Shown: positions 24,753-33,726, numbered from the stretch's first letter. The stretch is DNA of 64,000 bases from Bin87 sp965203985 (GCA_965203985.1 CBDBDS010000013.1:868001-932000); one strand, 5' to 3'. A program made the numbers and translations. Notes: a model not told the origin generated them from the sequence alone.

Positions 24753-25331
24753 CTATTGTCCGGAAACGAAAAACGTTTGCACCCGCTCGATCGCTTCTTC
24801 CAGGGTCTTCACCTGCCTCAGATTGTCTGCCCAACCCCTTCCCGGATGCATAGTATCCCACCAACTCTTCTCGCCGTTGTATCTGCCTGATCCGGGGTCG
24901 TGGTCGCCAAATCCATCCAGGCAACGGTTCCAAACCGGCTTGTAATGATCGATCGCGAAGCGCTCGGCCAGAGTGATCCACACCGGTTCGATCGCCAAGT
25001 AGCGATACTGGAAATCCTCCTTGTCCAAATTCGCTGCTTGGTCGATTGACCGAGCGTGTTCCCTCAACCTATTCCGCAGCGCGGGAGAGTCAACGTTTAC
25101 TGTGTCGCCGCGGCGGGATCCCGGAGGGACAGCTTTGCCGACATAAACGGGATTCCCGGACACCGCAATCTCGCCGTACACATCGAAAGGCCCGGTGTAA
25201 ACCAGGCAATATATGCCAGGACCACGCACTGATATGTCATCGGCCAGGCGTAGAAGGGGTCGGCGCTCAAATTCGAGGATGGTTCCAGCCATCAGATTAT
25301 CGTAAGTGAGCGGGTCGTAAAGTTGGGTCAT
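24753..25331 (-). CDS. Eco29kI-family GIY-YIG restriction endonuclease
   Basis: 192 residues. The GIY-YIG core is clear: G39-I-Y41 ('GPGIYCLVYTG') and Y63-V-G ('PVYVGKAVPPG'). The rest of the Eco29kI active site aligns: R88 and H92 ('RLREHARSI'), E123 ('ITLAERF') and N135 ('KPVWNRCLDGFGDHDPGSGRY'). The family cuts GC-rich palindromes (Eco29kI: CCGCGG); specificity here is not known. The ATG overlaps the stop of the methyltransferase by 4 bp. Confidence 0.9.
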   Translation of the reverse strand: MTQLYDPLTYDNLMAGTILEFERRPLLRLADDISVRGPGIYCLVYTGPFDVYGEIAVSGNPVYVGKAVPPGSRRGDTVNVDSPALRNRLREHARSIDQAANLDKEDFQYRYLAIEPVWITLAERFAIDHYKPVWNRCLDGFGDHDPGSGRYNGEKSWWDTMHPGRGWADNLRQVKTLEEAIERVQTFFVSGQ

Positions 25332-26668
25332 GTTCCTTGCCGGATTTCGACGACAGATTCGTACAAGCGGTTTTGTTTGCCGGCTTGGCCGGCGCGCACG
25401 CTTGAGTTGATGATGCTATTGCCGACTCGGGCCTCGCGAGGGGTATGGATGGCTGGCACTTCGAGTCCACAGTCTATTGCGATCTTGGCCAGAAATCGGT
25501 CCGTGGGAACGTGTACGCCCTGTACCACGCTGTTCCCGATTACAACCAAAGCGGATGCGCCGGGCCGCAGCGCGCGATGAACGCCCCGCATAAACCGAAC
25601 GCAATCGTTCAAATAGTTCGTGGCGTAATTCGCCCATCCCGTCCCACCGTACACGCCTTTCCCCGGATTCTGCTGGCCGATTCTATGGACAACCTGATGT
25701 ATTTCGTCGTCGGTGATAACAGTATCCAACTCAATCTGCGCTTGCTCTCTAGACAATTGCCAGGAAGTGCCGAAGTTTTCCCATTCCAGGGTTTTGAGAT
25801 CCCCGGGAGACTGGCAAAACTGGAGCCAGTACATGTGGGGTCGAGTGTTGCGATTGTAATGATAGTTATTCATGTATGGCGGGGACGTGATTATCAGGTC
25901 CACGCTGGAGGGTTCCAGTTCATCTTCGCCAAAAAACGACTGAGCATGCACGACGGCATCCGGGCGCTGGAGACATACCCTTTGTGATCTGTACCAATCG
26001 GAATCATCTGCGATTTCGGTCAGTTTTTTGACCAGGGTGGCAATCACCGGGAAATCGTCGACTTCTGCGCGGCCCACTGCTTTTCTTCTGCCAAGGCTCG
26101 GTTCATATGAATAGTTGGAGTAGTCAACCATGGTTGCGGCGAAAGCAAGCCGGATCACGTCCTTGATGACCTCATCATCTTGATCGCCGATGAAATCCAT
26201 CAACAGCAGTACTTTGTGCAAAACCTTGGGACTGTAAAACGGCGAGCGGGTTCGAAACCCATCAGGCGGCGATGACTTGGGCACAAGCCCGTCTGTATCA
26301 ATGGATTTCGCGTAGCGGAGCAGTTCATCGATTGCTTGCCGGAGGGTAGAGGTTCGGATGCGATGGGCGCGCAGCTTCGTCTGGCAGACGAAAGCCGCGT
26401 AGGGATTGATTTCGAAGCCGACCGCATGGTGCCCAGCGCGGTCGGCTTCGACCAGCGTCGTGCCGACACCTGCAAAGGGATCCAGGATCAATTGCCCCGT
26501 CCCGTTGGTATAACGGGCCAAAGCGTCTTCCGCAAAGCGCTGCGAATAACCGGCGACCCACGGCACCCAACGGTGAACCGGCACGCTTTTGTTTTGCGAG
26601 AACGCCGGATCCTGAAACGATCTTTCAGATGCTTTCGCCATTCTAACGTGCCTTGTTTGTGTCGCCAT
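25328..26668 (-). CDS. DNA N4/N6 methyltransferase of a type II R-M system
   Basis: 446 residues. The SAM-binding motif I is 'ILDPFAGVGT' (63-70) and the catalytic motif IV is 'TSPPYMNN' (261-268), so this is an amino-methyltransferase (N6-adenine or N4-cytosine). No C5-cytosine PCQ motif is seen. Motif I precedes motif IV. The long middle region (about 130-255) may be the target-recognition part. I started at the ATG at 26668, before which there is only a weak site. Overlaps the endonuclease by 4 bp and is transcribed first, so the host is protected first. Confidence 0.85.
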   Translation of the reverse strand: MATQTRHVRMAKASERSFQDPAFSQNKSVPVHRWVPWVAGYSQRFAEDALARYTNGTGQLILDPFAGVGTTLVEADRAGHHAVGFEINPYAAFVCQTKLRAHRIRTSTLRQAIDELLRYAKSIDTDGLVPKSSPPDGFRTRSPFYSPKVLHKVLLLMDFIGDQDDEVIKDVIRLAFAATMVDYSNYSYEPSLGRRKAVGRAEVDDFPVIATLVKKLTEIADDSDWYRSQRVCLQRPDAVVHAQSFFGEDELEPSSVDLIITSPPYMNNYHYNRNTRPHMYWLQFCQSPGDLKTLEWENFGTSWQLSREQAQIELDTVITDDEIHQVVHRIGQQNPGKGVYGGTGWANYATNYLNDCVRFMRGVHRALRPGASALVVIGNSVVQGVHVPTDRFLAKIAIDCGLEVPAIHTPREARVGNSIINSSVRAGQAGKQNRLYESVVEIRQGT

Positions 26669-26877
26669 GTCGCCCGAGCCGCGCGCCTTGCAAGCGCATG
26701 ACGTTGCCCAGCGAGTAAGACGAATCATAATCTGCTCACTGCCAGACCGCAACACGCGGATGCCACTGACGGCGCTCCAACCCGCCGACAATTCGGACCG
26801 CTGCGGCAAATGCGCTGGCGGCATCGTCTATAATGGCGCCATCAGACCCTGCCTTTGCGGATGTCAGGTGAGCAATT

Positions 26878-27507
26878 ATGACCATGGAAGAAAACGAGAA
26901 CTGGCGCAAAGAGGTTTTCAATCTCCCGGAGAACCACGGATGGACGGCCAAGCCGGGGAACAAGGTGTTCATCGCCGACCGGGGCGCGCTGCGCTTCGAA
27001 ATCCCGCAGGAATGGCTGGTGGAGCCATCCCGCAAGTCGATCAAGTTCCGCGACGGCAAGCCGCCCGACGACACCATGGGGTTGGAGGTCACCATATTCT
27101 ACGCCGGGTACGGCATGAACATTGACTGGAGCAGTTTGCCCCTGCACCAGTTGATCAAGGACGTAACCGCGGAGGATGCCCCCGCCCGCCGCGGCCGGGC
27201 CAGCCGCCGCCGGCGCCGGGGCCTGGACGACACCAAACGGGGTTCTCCGATCACCGTCAAACTGGGCAACCTGGAAATGGCGTGGATCGAATCGGAGTTC
27301 TTCGACCCGGGCGAAAAGCGTCCGGCCCACTCCCTCCAGGCCATCACCCGCGACCCACAAAAGTCCATCCATGCCTTGCTCACCATGAGTTACTGGCCCG
27401 AGGACACTGAGCGCGCCAAATCCGTCTGGAACGATGTCCTGGGCACGCTGAAGATGGGCGAACATTTTGACAGCCCGCTGAGAGGGCCGGGGTACAATAA
27501 AGGCTAG
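26878..27507 (+). CDS. Hypothetical protein with basic linker
   Basis: 209 residues. There are two predicted alpha/beta parts joined by a strongly basic linker at about 105-115 ('RRGRASRRRRRG'). The N-terminal part has 'FIADRGALRFEIPQEWLVEP'; the C-terminal part ends 'WNDVLGTLKMGEHF'. These resemble strand patterns of DUF1795/PsbP-like lipoprotein domains ('SMSYWPED..AKSVWNDVLGTL'), but there is no signal peptide. AGGTGAG lies 6 nt before the ATG. The function is unknown. Confidence 0.6.
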   Translation: MTMEENENWRKEVFNLPENHGWTAKPGNKVFIADRGALRFEIPQEWLVEPSRKSIKFRDGKPPDDTMGLEVTIFYAGYGMNIDWSSLPLHQLIKDVTAEDAPARRGRASRRRRRGLDDTKRGSPITVKLGNLEMAWIESEFFDPGEKRPAHSLQAITRDPQKSIHALLTMSYWPEDTERAKSVWNDVLGTLKMGEHFDSPLRGPGYNKG

Positions 27508-27597
27508 AGGTTTTCGCAGTGTGCCGAGATCTGCGGCCGCCGTCGCTGGCAGTATGCGTACGCAGACTGGCCCGCAAGAAACCGGAAGGATCTGGGC

Positions 27598-28296
27598 ATG
27601 GGGAATGAAATTCGGAATGTTTTGGACGCTATAGCTGGCAGTTGGATTCCGAAAGCCGCCATCATCGCCTTTGTAATTTCATTGTCGTTCACTCTGGCTA
27701 TCGCTATCACGCAAAACATCTACAACTGGGTAGTGGCTGCTCCGCCTCCGGGAATTGCTTCGGTCGATGCTGGGAGGCTGGGAATGGTGGTCGGCACGTC
27801 GGGTACGGCAGCGGCGTTCCTGGTTACGCTTTACGTCGCAGATCGTAACTACCGGAGGGGTCGTGAGCACATCCCTGGGTTGACTATGGATTTGCAAGTG
27901 AGAAGGGTTCCGGCGAGCCAGAGTTACGACGCCGTGATAGTTGCCCTGAACGCGAAGAATACCGGCACGGGATTATGCAGGGTTGATAGGGTGTATTGGA
28001 CCCTAAAAGCATTGTCACCTTACGACGACGACAGCATAGCGGAAATGCAACAGGATTTTAATGGTGCGCCGGCAAGTGCCCGCTTTGTGGAATTTCCATG
28101 GCACATACTGCGGGAAGAGCAGATGGCGCAAGAAGTCGTGATTGAGCCCAACGAGACCCATCAAATGACATACGATTTCATCATCCCGGCTGAAATTGCG
28201 TCCGTCGTGGTCTCAACGTGGGTTGCCAACGCGTCAGAACCCAAATACGCCGAGGGTTGGTACAGAAGGGCCATTCACATGAATGAGGAGACGTGA
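27598..28296 (+). CDS. Membrane protein, hypothetical
   Basis: 232 residues. Two N-terminal hydrophobic segments (about 18-45 and 60-80) are followed by a soluble beta-rich domain ('YDAVIVALNAKNTGTGLCRVDRVYW', 'HQMTYDFIIP'). No family is recognised. GGAAGGA lies 8 nt before the ATG. The next tiny gene begins in its stop codon. Confidence 0.6.
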   Translation: MGNEIRNVLDAIAGSWIPKAAIIAFVISLSFTLAIAITQNIYNWVVAAPPPGIASVDAGRLGMVVGTSGTAAAFLVTLYVADRNYRRGREHIPGLTMDLQVRRVPASQSYDAVIVALNAKNTGTGLCRVDRVYWTLKALSPYDDDSIAEMQQDFNGAPASARFVEFPWHILREEQMAQEVVIEPNETHQMTYDFIIPAEIASVVVSTWVANASEPKYAEGWYRRAIHMNEET

Positions 28297-28484
28297 AGCC
28301 CATGAAAGACAAAGAATTTGATCCGCACGAGACGACGGTTCCTATGGAAAAGCGGCGTGGCGGCGGCCAACCGATGCCACGCCCGGCGGGCGGCAAATCC
28401 AAGATGTGGAAACCGCCAACCAAAGGAACCACACCCGCTGACCGTAAGAAGCAAGACGTCGATCAGGAGGTCCAAAGCGGCTAA
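28293..28484 (+). CDS. Small basic hypothetical protein
   Basis: 63 residues from a GTG that overlaps the previous stop; an in-frame ATG lies at 28302. It is rich in Lys/Arg/Pro/Gly ('EKRRGGGQPMPRPAGGKSKM') and likely disordered. GAGGAG is close upstream. It may be an accessory of the membrane protein before it. Function unknown. Confidence 0.4.
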   Translation: MKPMKDKEFDPHETTVPMEKRRGGGQPMPRPAGGKSKMWKPPTKGTTPADRKKQDVDQEVQSG

Positions 28485-28735
28485 CCAACACGATCAACGG
28501 AAACTCAGGCCGGCCGTCAATGTGGATACCGGCGAATCCATGGTAGAAACTACCGAAATTGAAAGCTGGGAGTTTGGGCATCAAAGCGGCCCACCTTTAG
28601 TCCGCACCAGCGATGAGATTTCCAAGCAATGGCACCCCCCAATACGAGAGCACGCCCAGCAAACGATCCAAGCAAGAATAACCTGGGAGCAACATCCTCG
28701 GTCCTTTTAGCAATCGGCAACTGGAGGTTCAGTTA

Positions 28736-29677
28736 ATGTCAGTGATGGTTACCGGCGGCACCGGGTTTATCGGCAACCGCATCATACGGAAGTTGGTGGA
28801 ACGGGGCGAGGAGGTGGTCTGCTTTGACCTGGCTCCTCCGCGCGCGAACCTGCAGCCCCTGCTGGACCGCATATCCATCTATCGCGGCGACGTGACCCGC
28901 CTGGAGCACCTGCTGGAGGCCATCAGTCGCCACAACGTGGACCGGATCATCCACATGGCGGCCCTGCTGCCGCCGGACACCGAGGACCGGCCCGCCACCG
29001 GAATGGCGGTGAACATCGACGGCACCAACAACATCTTCGAGGCGGCCCGCTGGGGCAACATCCGGCGCGTGGTGTACGCCAGCAGCATCGCGGTGTACGG
29101 CGTGCAGGAAACCTTCGGCGACCGGCCGCTGATCGAAGACGACCTGCCGGCTCCCATCAACGTGTACGGCATGACCAAGGCGGTCAACGACTTTGCCGCC
29201 GCCCGCTATCGGACGCTGCACGGGCTGGACATTCGGGGCGTACGCATCTGCACTGTCTTCGGGCACGGGCGCGTCACCGGCATGACGGGCATGATCGGCG
29301 GGCTGATGATGTCCCTGCCTGCCATCGGGCAGCCGGTAAGCATGGACTTCGACCCGCAGGAAGCCTCGCCAATGATCCACTCCGAGGACGCCGCCGAGAT
29401 CTTCGTTCGAGTCGCCCTGGCCAACACGCTGAACCATCACATCTACATCAGCGGCGGAGAGCTGGCGACCATCGCGGACGTGGCCGACATGGTGCGCTCG
29501 TACATCCCCGACGCCAGCATCACCACGGGCAGCCGTCCTGTGCCCCACGTGTACCTGGTGGACAACAGCCGGATGATGGCCGACGTGGGCTATGAGTTGC
29601 CACCGCTGCGCATGCGCGTGCTGGACCACATCAACGACGCCCGGGCCGAGGCGGGGCTGGAGCCCATCCGGGGGTAG
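28736..29677 (+). CDS. NAD-dependent epimerase/dehydratase (SDR, extended)
   Basis: 313 residues. Extended SDR features are 'GGTGFIGNRII', an acidic cofactor residue after strand 2 ('VVCFDLAPP', suggesting NAD), 'IHMAALLPPDT', and the active-site Tyr-Lys pair 'YGMTK'. It probably epimerises or dehydrates a nucleotide sugar, or acts on a steroid/lipid-like hydroxyl; not decided. GGAGG lies 8-9 nt before the ATG. Confidence 0.87.
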   Translation: MSVMVTGGTGFIGNRIIRKLVERGEEVVCFDLAPPRANLQPLLDRISIYRGDVTRLEHLLEAISRHNVDRIIHMAALLPPDTEDRPATGMAVNIDGTNNIFEAARWGNIRRVVYASSIAVYGVQETFGDRPLIEDDLPAPINVYGMTKAVNDFAAARYRTLHGLDIRGVRICTVFGHGRVTGMTGMIGGLMMSLPAIGQPVSMDFDPQEASPMIHSEDAAEIFVRVALANTLNHHIYISGGELATIADVADMVRSYIPDASITTGSRPVPHVYLVDNSRMMADVGYELPPLRMRVLDHINDARAEAGLEPIRG

Positions 29678-29732
29678 TCCCGGCTTCGTTTGCTACAATG
29701 GGTCAGCGCAGCCTTGCAACGGGATACCTACA

Positions 29733-30335
29733 ATGAGCGACCGCGAAACCACCGCCGCGCAAAATGAGCAGATCGCCACCCTGTGTCAACAGGGTAAGGT
29801 GCGCCGCCTTACCTGGCTTGGCAAACCCTTGCGCTCCGGCCCTGACGCTGACAGCGAGGCGGCCCTGCTGATTGAGTTCAACCCCGCCGACGTACCATCG
29901 CTGTCCAAGCTGGCGGCCATGGAGGATGAAATCAGCCGCATCCTGGGACACAGCATCGACCTGCACCTGTACCTGCGGGAGATGTACTTGGGCTATGGGC
30001 CACGGGAGGCGGGCATCGTCTATGACCGGGCCGACTACATGGACATCCCCCTGCCCAAAGAGAAAATTGCTGAGTTTTGCCGCCGAAAAAAAGTGAAATG
30101 GTTGGCCAGTTTGCCGAGGCCGAGCCGAGAGTCCGTCACCAACTACGCGGACATTGACCTTCTGGTGGGGTTGGGGCCTGACACTAAACTATCGTGGTAC
30201 TCGTTAGACGGACAGGAGGAACTGAACGAAATTCTCGGCTGTGAGGTCGGCATACACTTTACCCGCGAACTCCCGGCTGATCTTGAGGTAATTTACAGTG
30301 ACGCAGCGTCCATCCAACCCGCGCCTGCCAACTGA
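29733..30335 (+). CDS. Tandem degenerate MNT nucleotidyltransferase antitoxin (MntA-like)
   Basis: 200 residues made of two related MNT-like halves (about 10-100 and 105-195). Each starts with a similar helix-strand unit ('CQQGKVRRLTWLGKPLR' and 'CRRKKVKWLASLPRPS'). Canonical MntA has GSX10DXD and AMPylates HepT. Here neither half has GS, and only the second keeps a D-x-D-like 'YADIDLLVG'; the first reads 'DSEAALLIEF'. It therefore probably neutralises HepT by binding or by one weak domain. Overlaps the HepT gene by 38 bp. TACAAT lies at 29694-29699. Confidence 0.75.
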   Translation: MSDRETTAAQNEQIATLCQQGKVRRLTWLGKPLRSGPDADSEAALLIEFNPADVPSLSKLAAMEDEISRILGHSIDLHLYLREMYLGYGPREAGIVYDRADYMDIPLPKEKIAEFCRRKKVKWLASLPRPSRESVTNYADIDLLVGLGPDTKLSWYSLDGQEELNEILGCEVGIHFTRELPADLEVIYSDAASIQPAPAN

Positions 30336-30678
30336 AGCCGAGCGCATAACCCACATCATCAGCCACGCTCGGGAAGCCATCGCCATATTGGGAGATGCCA
30401 GTCTGGAGGACTTGGAGCGTGATCGGACACGTCAGTTAGCTATTAACTACCTAGTAGCAGTCGTCGGTGAAGCCGCCAATAAACTCTCCGATGCGACATA
30501 CCATGCGTTGCCTCTGATCCCATGGGGCAAAATCGTAGGTATGCGGAACATTCTCATTCACCAATACTATGAGGTCGAGACGCGCGTCGTGCACTACACG
30601 GTGACCAACAGCCTGCCCGCGCTGATTGCAGCGTTCGACACAATTACCGACAATTCCCAAGGAGGCCAACCATCATGA
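30298..30678 (+). CDS. hepT: HepT-like HEPN RNase toxin (DUF86)
   Basis: 126 residues. The HEPN active site RX4HXY is intact: R83-NILI-H88-Q-Y90. Earlier helices ('AISHAREAIAIL'-like and 'AINYLVAVVGEAANKLSD') match the DUF86 family. HepT proteins are ribonucleases silenced by MntA through AMPylation of the active-site Tyr. GTG start with GAGGT 9 nt upstream. Its stop overlaps the ATG of the LLM gene (ATGA). Confidence 0.82.
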   Translation: MTQRPSNPRLPTEAERITHIISHAREAIAILGDASLEDLERDRTRQLAINYLVAVVGEAANKLSDATYHALPLIPWGKIVGMRNILIHQYYEVETRVVHYTVTNSLPALIAAFDTITDNSQGGQPS

Positions 30679-31613
30679 GCGTTGCCATCGGCTACGTGCC
30701 TGGAGCATTCGGACAGGGAGGCGACGACCCCAACTTCCTCCGCACCCTGGTGGAACTGGGCGACCGGTACGAGTACGACTCGATCTGGCTCAGCGACCGC
30801 ATCTGTAGCGACCGGTTCAGCCTGGAGCCCATGGTGGCCCTGTCGCTGGTGGCCGGCTATTCGGACCGCCTGAAGTTCGGCACCAGCGTGCTGGCGCTGC
30901 CGTTGCGGAACCCGGTGGTGCTGGCCAAGCAGGTGGCGACGCTGGACTGGCTCTCCCAGGGCCGTTTCTTCCCCGCCGTGGGACTGGGCCAGGAGGACCC
31001 GGACGAGTACGAGGCGTGCGGCGTGCCCAAGGCGGACCGCGCGCGACGCACCGACGAGGCCATCGAGCTGATGCGCCGGCTGTGGGAGGAGGAAGGCGTC
31101 ACCCACGAGGGAGAGTTCTTCACCACCCACAACGTTTCCGTGACGCCCCGCACATTCCTCAAGCCGTCGCCTCCGGTATGGATCGGCGGGCGGAGCCCGG
31201 CCGCGGCGCGGCGGGTGGGGCGCGTGGGCGACGGGTGGCTGGTTTCCAGCGCCACCCCCGAGGAAGTCCGGTCGGGCCGGGAGATCGTTTTCGAGACAGC
31301 CCAGCAATACGACCGCGAGATCGAAGAGGACCACGTGGGCGTCCTCGTCGGATACTACATCTGCGACGACCAGAAAGAAGGCGAGGCGCGGTCGGAGCAG
31401 TTCGTCACCCGCCAGCGCCCGGACGCGCATTTCACCGAGTACTCGGCCGTCGGCACCTCGGAGCAGATCGGCGACTTCATCCAGGAGTACATCGACGCCG
31501 GCGGGTTCAAGTTCGTGATCCGGCCACTGTGCGCCGGCACGGAGTCCATGGAGCAGCTGGAGCAGGCCGGCGAAGAGATCCTGCCGCGTTTCCATGGGCC
31601 GCTGGGCGCGTAG
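30675..31613 (+). CDS. LLM-class F420/FMN-dependent oxidoreductase
   Basis: 312 residues of the luciferase-like family. Motifs include 'YDSIWLSDRI', 'GYSDRLKFGTSVLALPLRNPVVLAKQVATLDWLSQGRF', 'AVGLGQEDPDEYEACGV' and 'PVWIGGRSPAAARRVGRVGDGW'. Likely an oxidoreductase acting with F420 or FMN. GGAGG lies 9 nt before the ATG. The toxin-antitoxin module immediately upstream overlaps it by 4 bp, which is unusual for a metabolic gene. Confidence 0.87.
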   Translation: MSVAIGYVPGAFGQGGDDPNFLRTLVELGDRYEYDSIWLSDRICSDRFSLEPMVALSLVAGYSDRLKFGTSVLALPLRNPVVLAKQVATLDWLSQGRFFPAVGLGQEDPDEYEACGVPKADRARRTDEAIELMRRLWEEEGVTHEGEFFTTHNVSVTPRTFLKPSPPVWIGGRSPAAARRVGRVGDGWLVSSATPEEVRSGREIVFETAQQYDREIEEDHVGVLVGYYICDDQKEGEARSEQFVTRQRPDAHFTEYSAVGTSEQIGDFIQEYIDAGGFKFVIRPLCAGTESMEQLEQAGEEILPRFHGPLGA

Positions 31614-31653
31614 TCGAATCACACAGATCCCGGAACGCGGTCAAGGCTCGTCG

Positions 31654-32115
31654 ATGAACGCCGCTCAACGGACGGTGTTTGGCGTGTTGGCGGTGGCGCT
31701 GCTGGCGCTGGCTCTGGCCGGCTGTTCGGCCGAAGAACCGCCGGCTCCAAGCTACAGCGCCACCCAGCCCGTCTCCGACACGGCGGCCGTGGTCGTGCCC
31801 GACCTGTCGTCGAACGCGCGAGCCGGCGAGCAGGTGTTCAACGCCAACTGCGCGCTGTGCCACGGGCCCAATGCCTCCGGCACGGGTCTTGGCCCGCCCC
31901 TGGTGCACAAGATATACGAACCGGGGCATCACCAGGACTTCACCATCCAGAGCGCGGTGCGCAACGGGGTTCCGGCGCACCACTGGCAGTTCGGGAACAT
32001 GCCGCCCGTTCCCGCGGTGTCGGACGAAGACATCCCGAACATCATCTGCTACATCCGTGAGTTGCAGCGCGCCAATGGGATCATCGCGCCCGACGCGAGT
32101 ATCGCCGCATGTTGA
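31654..32115 (+). CDS. Lipoprotein cytochrome c (class I)
   Basis: 153 residues. The signal sequence ends in LAGC (Cys24), so the protein is membrane-anchored on the outer side. The haem site is C66-A-L-C69-H70. A likely distal Met is in 'FGNMPPVP', followed by the usual 'SDEDIPNIICYIREL' helix. It should carry electrons in a respiratory or oxidase chain. ATG at 31654, with AAGG 8 nt upstream. Confidence 0.88.
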   Translation: MNAAQRTVFGVLAVALLALALAGCSAEEPPAPSYSATQPVSDTAAVVVPDLSSNARAGEQVFNANCALCHGPNASGTGLGPPLVHKIYEPGHHQDFTIQSAVRNGVPAHHWQFGNMPPVPAVSDEDIPNIICYIRELQRANGIIAPDASIAAC

Positions 32116-32174
32116 GCGGGACACGGTCGGGGACGTATGATGGAATGCAATAGCGACGCAAGGGGGTGAGGGCC

Positions 32175-32438
32175 ATGGCCAGAGTGTTTGTGCCAACCAT
32201 GCTGCAGGCCACAACGGGTGGGGTCAAGGAAGTCGAGGTTGCCGCCCGCAACGTGCGGCAGGTGATCGAGCAACTGGACGCGCAGTTTCCCGGCATTGCC
32301 AACCGGCTGATGGAGGACGGCGAGATCCGATCCAACCTGGCGGTGGCGGTGGACGGCGAAGTTGCGCGCATGGGCCTGATGGAGCGGGTCGGCGAGAACG
32401 CCGAAATACACTTCGTTCCGGCTATCGGCGGCGGATAG
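32175..32438 (+). CDS. MoaD/ThiS-family sulfur carrier protein
   Basis: 87 residues with the ubiquitin-like fold: 'ARVFVPTMLQATTGGVKEVEV', 'VRQVIEQLDAQFPGIANRLM' and a C-terminal 'AIGGG'. The Gly-Gly tail is what is adenylated and thiocarboxylated for sulfur transfer to molybdopterin, thiazole or a metabolite. The partner is not in the window. GGGGGTGAGGG lies before ATG 32175. Confidence 0.85.
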   Translation: MARVFVPTMLQATTGGVKEVEVAARNVRQVIEQLDAQFPGIANRLMEDGEIRSNLAVAVDGEVARMGLMERVGENAEIHFVPAIGGG

Positions 32439-32574
32439 GCCAACCGGGTCAGGGCAATCGCGTGTTAATCAGCGATGGCACCGGAGTTGAAATTTGCAGC
32501 AGTGAACGGTGAATTTTCACCGGGATAAACAGTATGAACGGGATGGACAGGATAAGTGGTCCGGCGCGCCTGTA

Positions 32575-33402
32575 ATGAAAACGGCAAGCGTAATTGCGGC
32601 GGTCTGCGCACTGGGCGCGATCACCCTGTTCACAGGCAACGCTTACGCGCGGGAACCGGACTGTCCGGCCAGTTGGCCGGCTGAGCCGGTAGAGCAGTTT
32701 TTCACGGACTCCGCAGGCGCGGAGTGGTTCGTCATACGCAGCGCGGACAGCAACGGCTACGAGACGGTGCGGGCATATCGGGCGGACGACGGCTACGAGA
32801 TGGGATACGTCCCGGGTTCGCCGGATGAAGTGTGTTACCTGCTGGTCCGCCGGCCCGGGAGCACCGAGGACGTGCCAGATGCGGAACAGTTGATTTTTCG
32901 AGTCGAACAGGAGCCAGAAGAAGTTGTCAGTGCGGCTCCCAAAACGTTGTTTCGCGAGTTCTACGACCGCTTGATTCCGGTTGGTCCTTACGGCGCCAAC
33001 CCCGACCCCAAATGGGGGGACCTGTTCGTCGTCTTTTCCGACCGGGAGCGAGCGTGCATTGCGGACGCACTGGGCGAGGAAGGGCTTGCCAACGCGTCGC
33101 AAAGCTCGATTTTCCAAGAAGTCGCAGAAGGCAAACCGCGGTTGCAGGATGCGCTTATATTCAGCTGCCTGTCGGAGGACACTGTTCCCAACCTGGTCCT
33201 TGCCATGGTTTTTGCCTCGATAGTACGCCTGGTGGAGGCGAGCGGAGAGGAGAACGCTTGCGTCCAGGAACTGCTGGAACCTGCCATTGCAGCCCTGTCC
33301 AATCCCGCCGCGACTGAGGAAGACCTATTGGCGGTGGCTGCGTTCTTCTTCGGGCTGATTTCCTGCGGGCTGGAATCGGTTGGGACGCCGACCGGAGAGT
33401 AG
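32575..33402 (+). CDS. Secreted hypothetical protein
   Basis: 275 residues. An N-terminal signal peptide ('SVIAAVCALGAITLFTGNAYA') probably ends after AYA. The mature protein has two strand-rich 'WFVIRSADSNGYETVRAYRAD' units and a helical C-terminal domain (about 140-270) with three Cys. No family is recognised. No ribosome site is apparent. Upstream (32505-32560) is a fragment resembling repeat D ('ATGAACGGGATGGACAGGAT'). Confidence 0.55.
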   Translation: MKTASVIAAVCALGAITLFTGNAYAREPDCPASWPAEPVEQFFTDSAGAEWFVIRSADSNGYETVRAYRADDGYEMGYVPGSPDEVCYLLVRRPGSTEDVPDAEQLIFRVEQEPEEVVSAAPKTLFREFYDRLIPVGPYGANPDPKWGDLFVVFSDRERACIADALGEEGLANASQSSIFQEVAEGKPRLQDALIFSCLSEDTVPNLVLAMVFASIVRLVEASGEENACVQELLEPAIAALSNPAATEEDLLAVAAFFFGLISCGLESVGTPTGE

Positions 33403-33601
33403 TGACGGCAGGGCAACGCTGGTCAGTGAGTGTGACACGGTACGAATCCTATGTACTTTTCAAGCGGTCCCGCATCAAGTGTGGTATGGCGCTTTCCCCT
33501 CGGCACGACGGGTTCGCCGACCAGGGTATTCGTGGGCCGGCGTAACCCTTCAGAGTTGTGGGGAAAGTGTTACAGGAGTTACGCAGTTGAAATTACAAGC
33601 T

Positions 33602-33704
33602 CGTCATTCCCGCGAAAGCGGGGATCCAGACGCTTCATGGTAAGCAATCTCGGAACAATGTTAACGATTTCAGTCACCGGATTCTCGCTTTCACGGGAAT
33701 GACG
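33602..33704. repeat. Repeat C copy 2
   Basis: 103 bp. Left end CGTCATTCCCGCGAAAGCGG, right end CTTTCACGGGAATGACG. Same family as 9431-9526. Confidence 0.75.
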
Positions 33705-33726
33705 GATGTAAAAAGGGTCCAACTGC

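Noticed and set aside
28318..28710. 130-codon frame after the small basic protein
   Set aside because: It overlaps the better-supported small gene, has no ribosome site and is low in recognisable structure; the last part might be a gene remnant, but I cannot support it.
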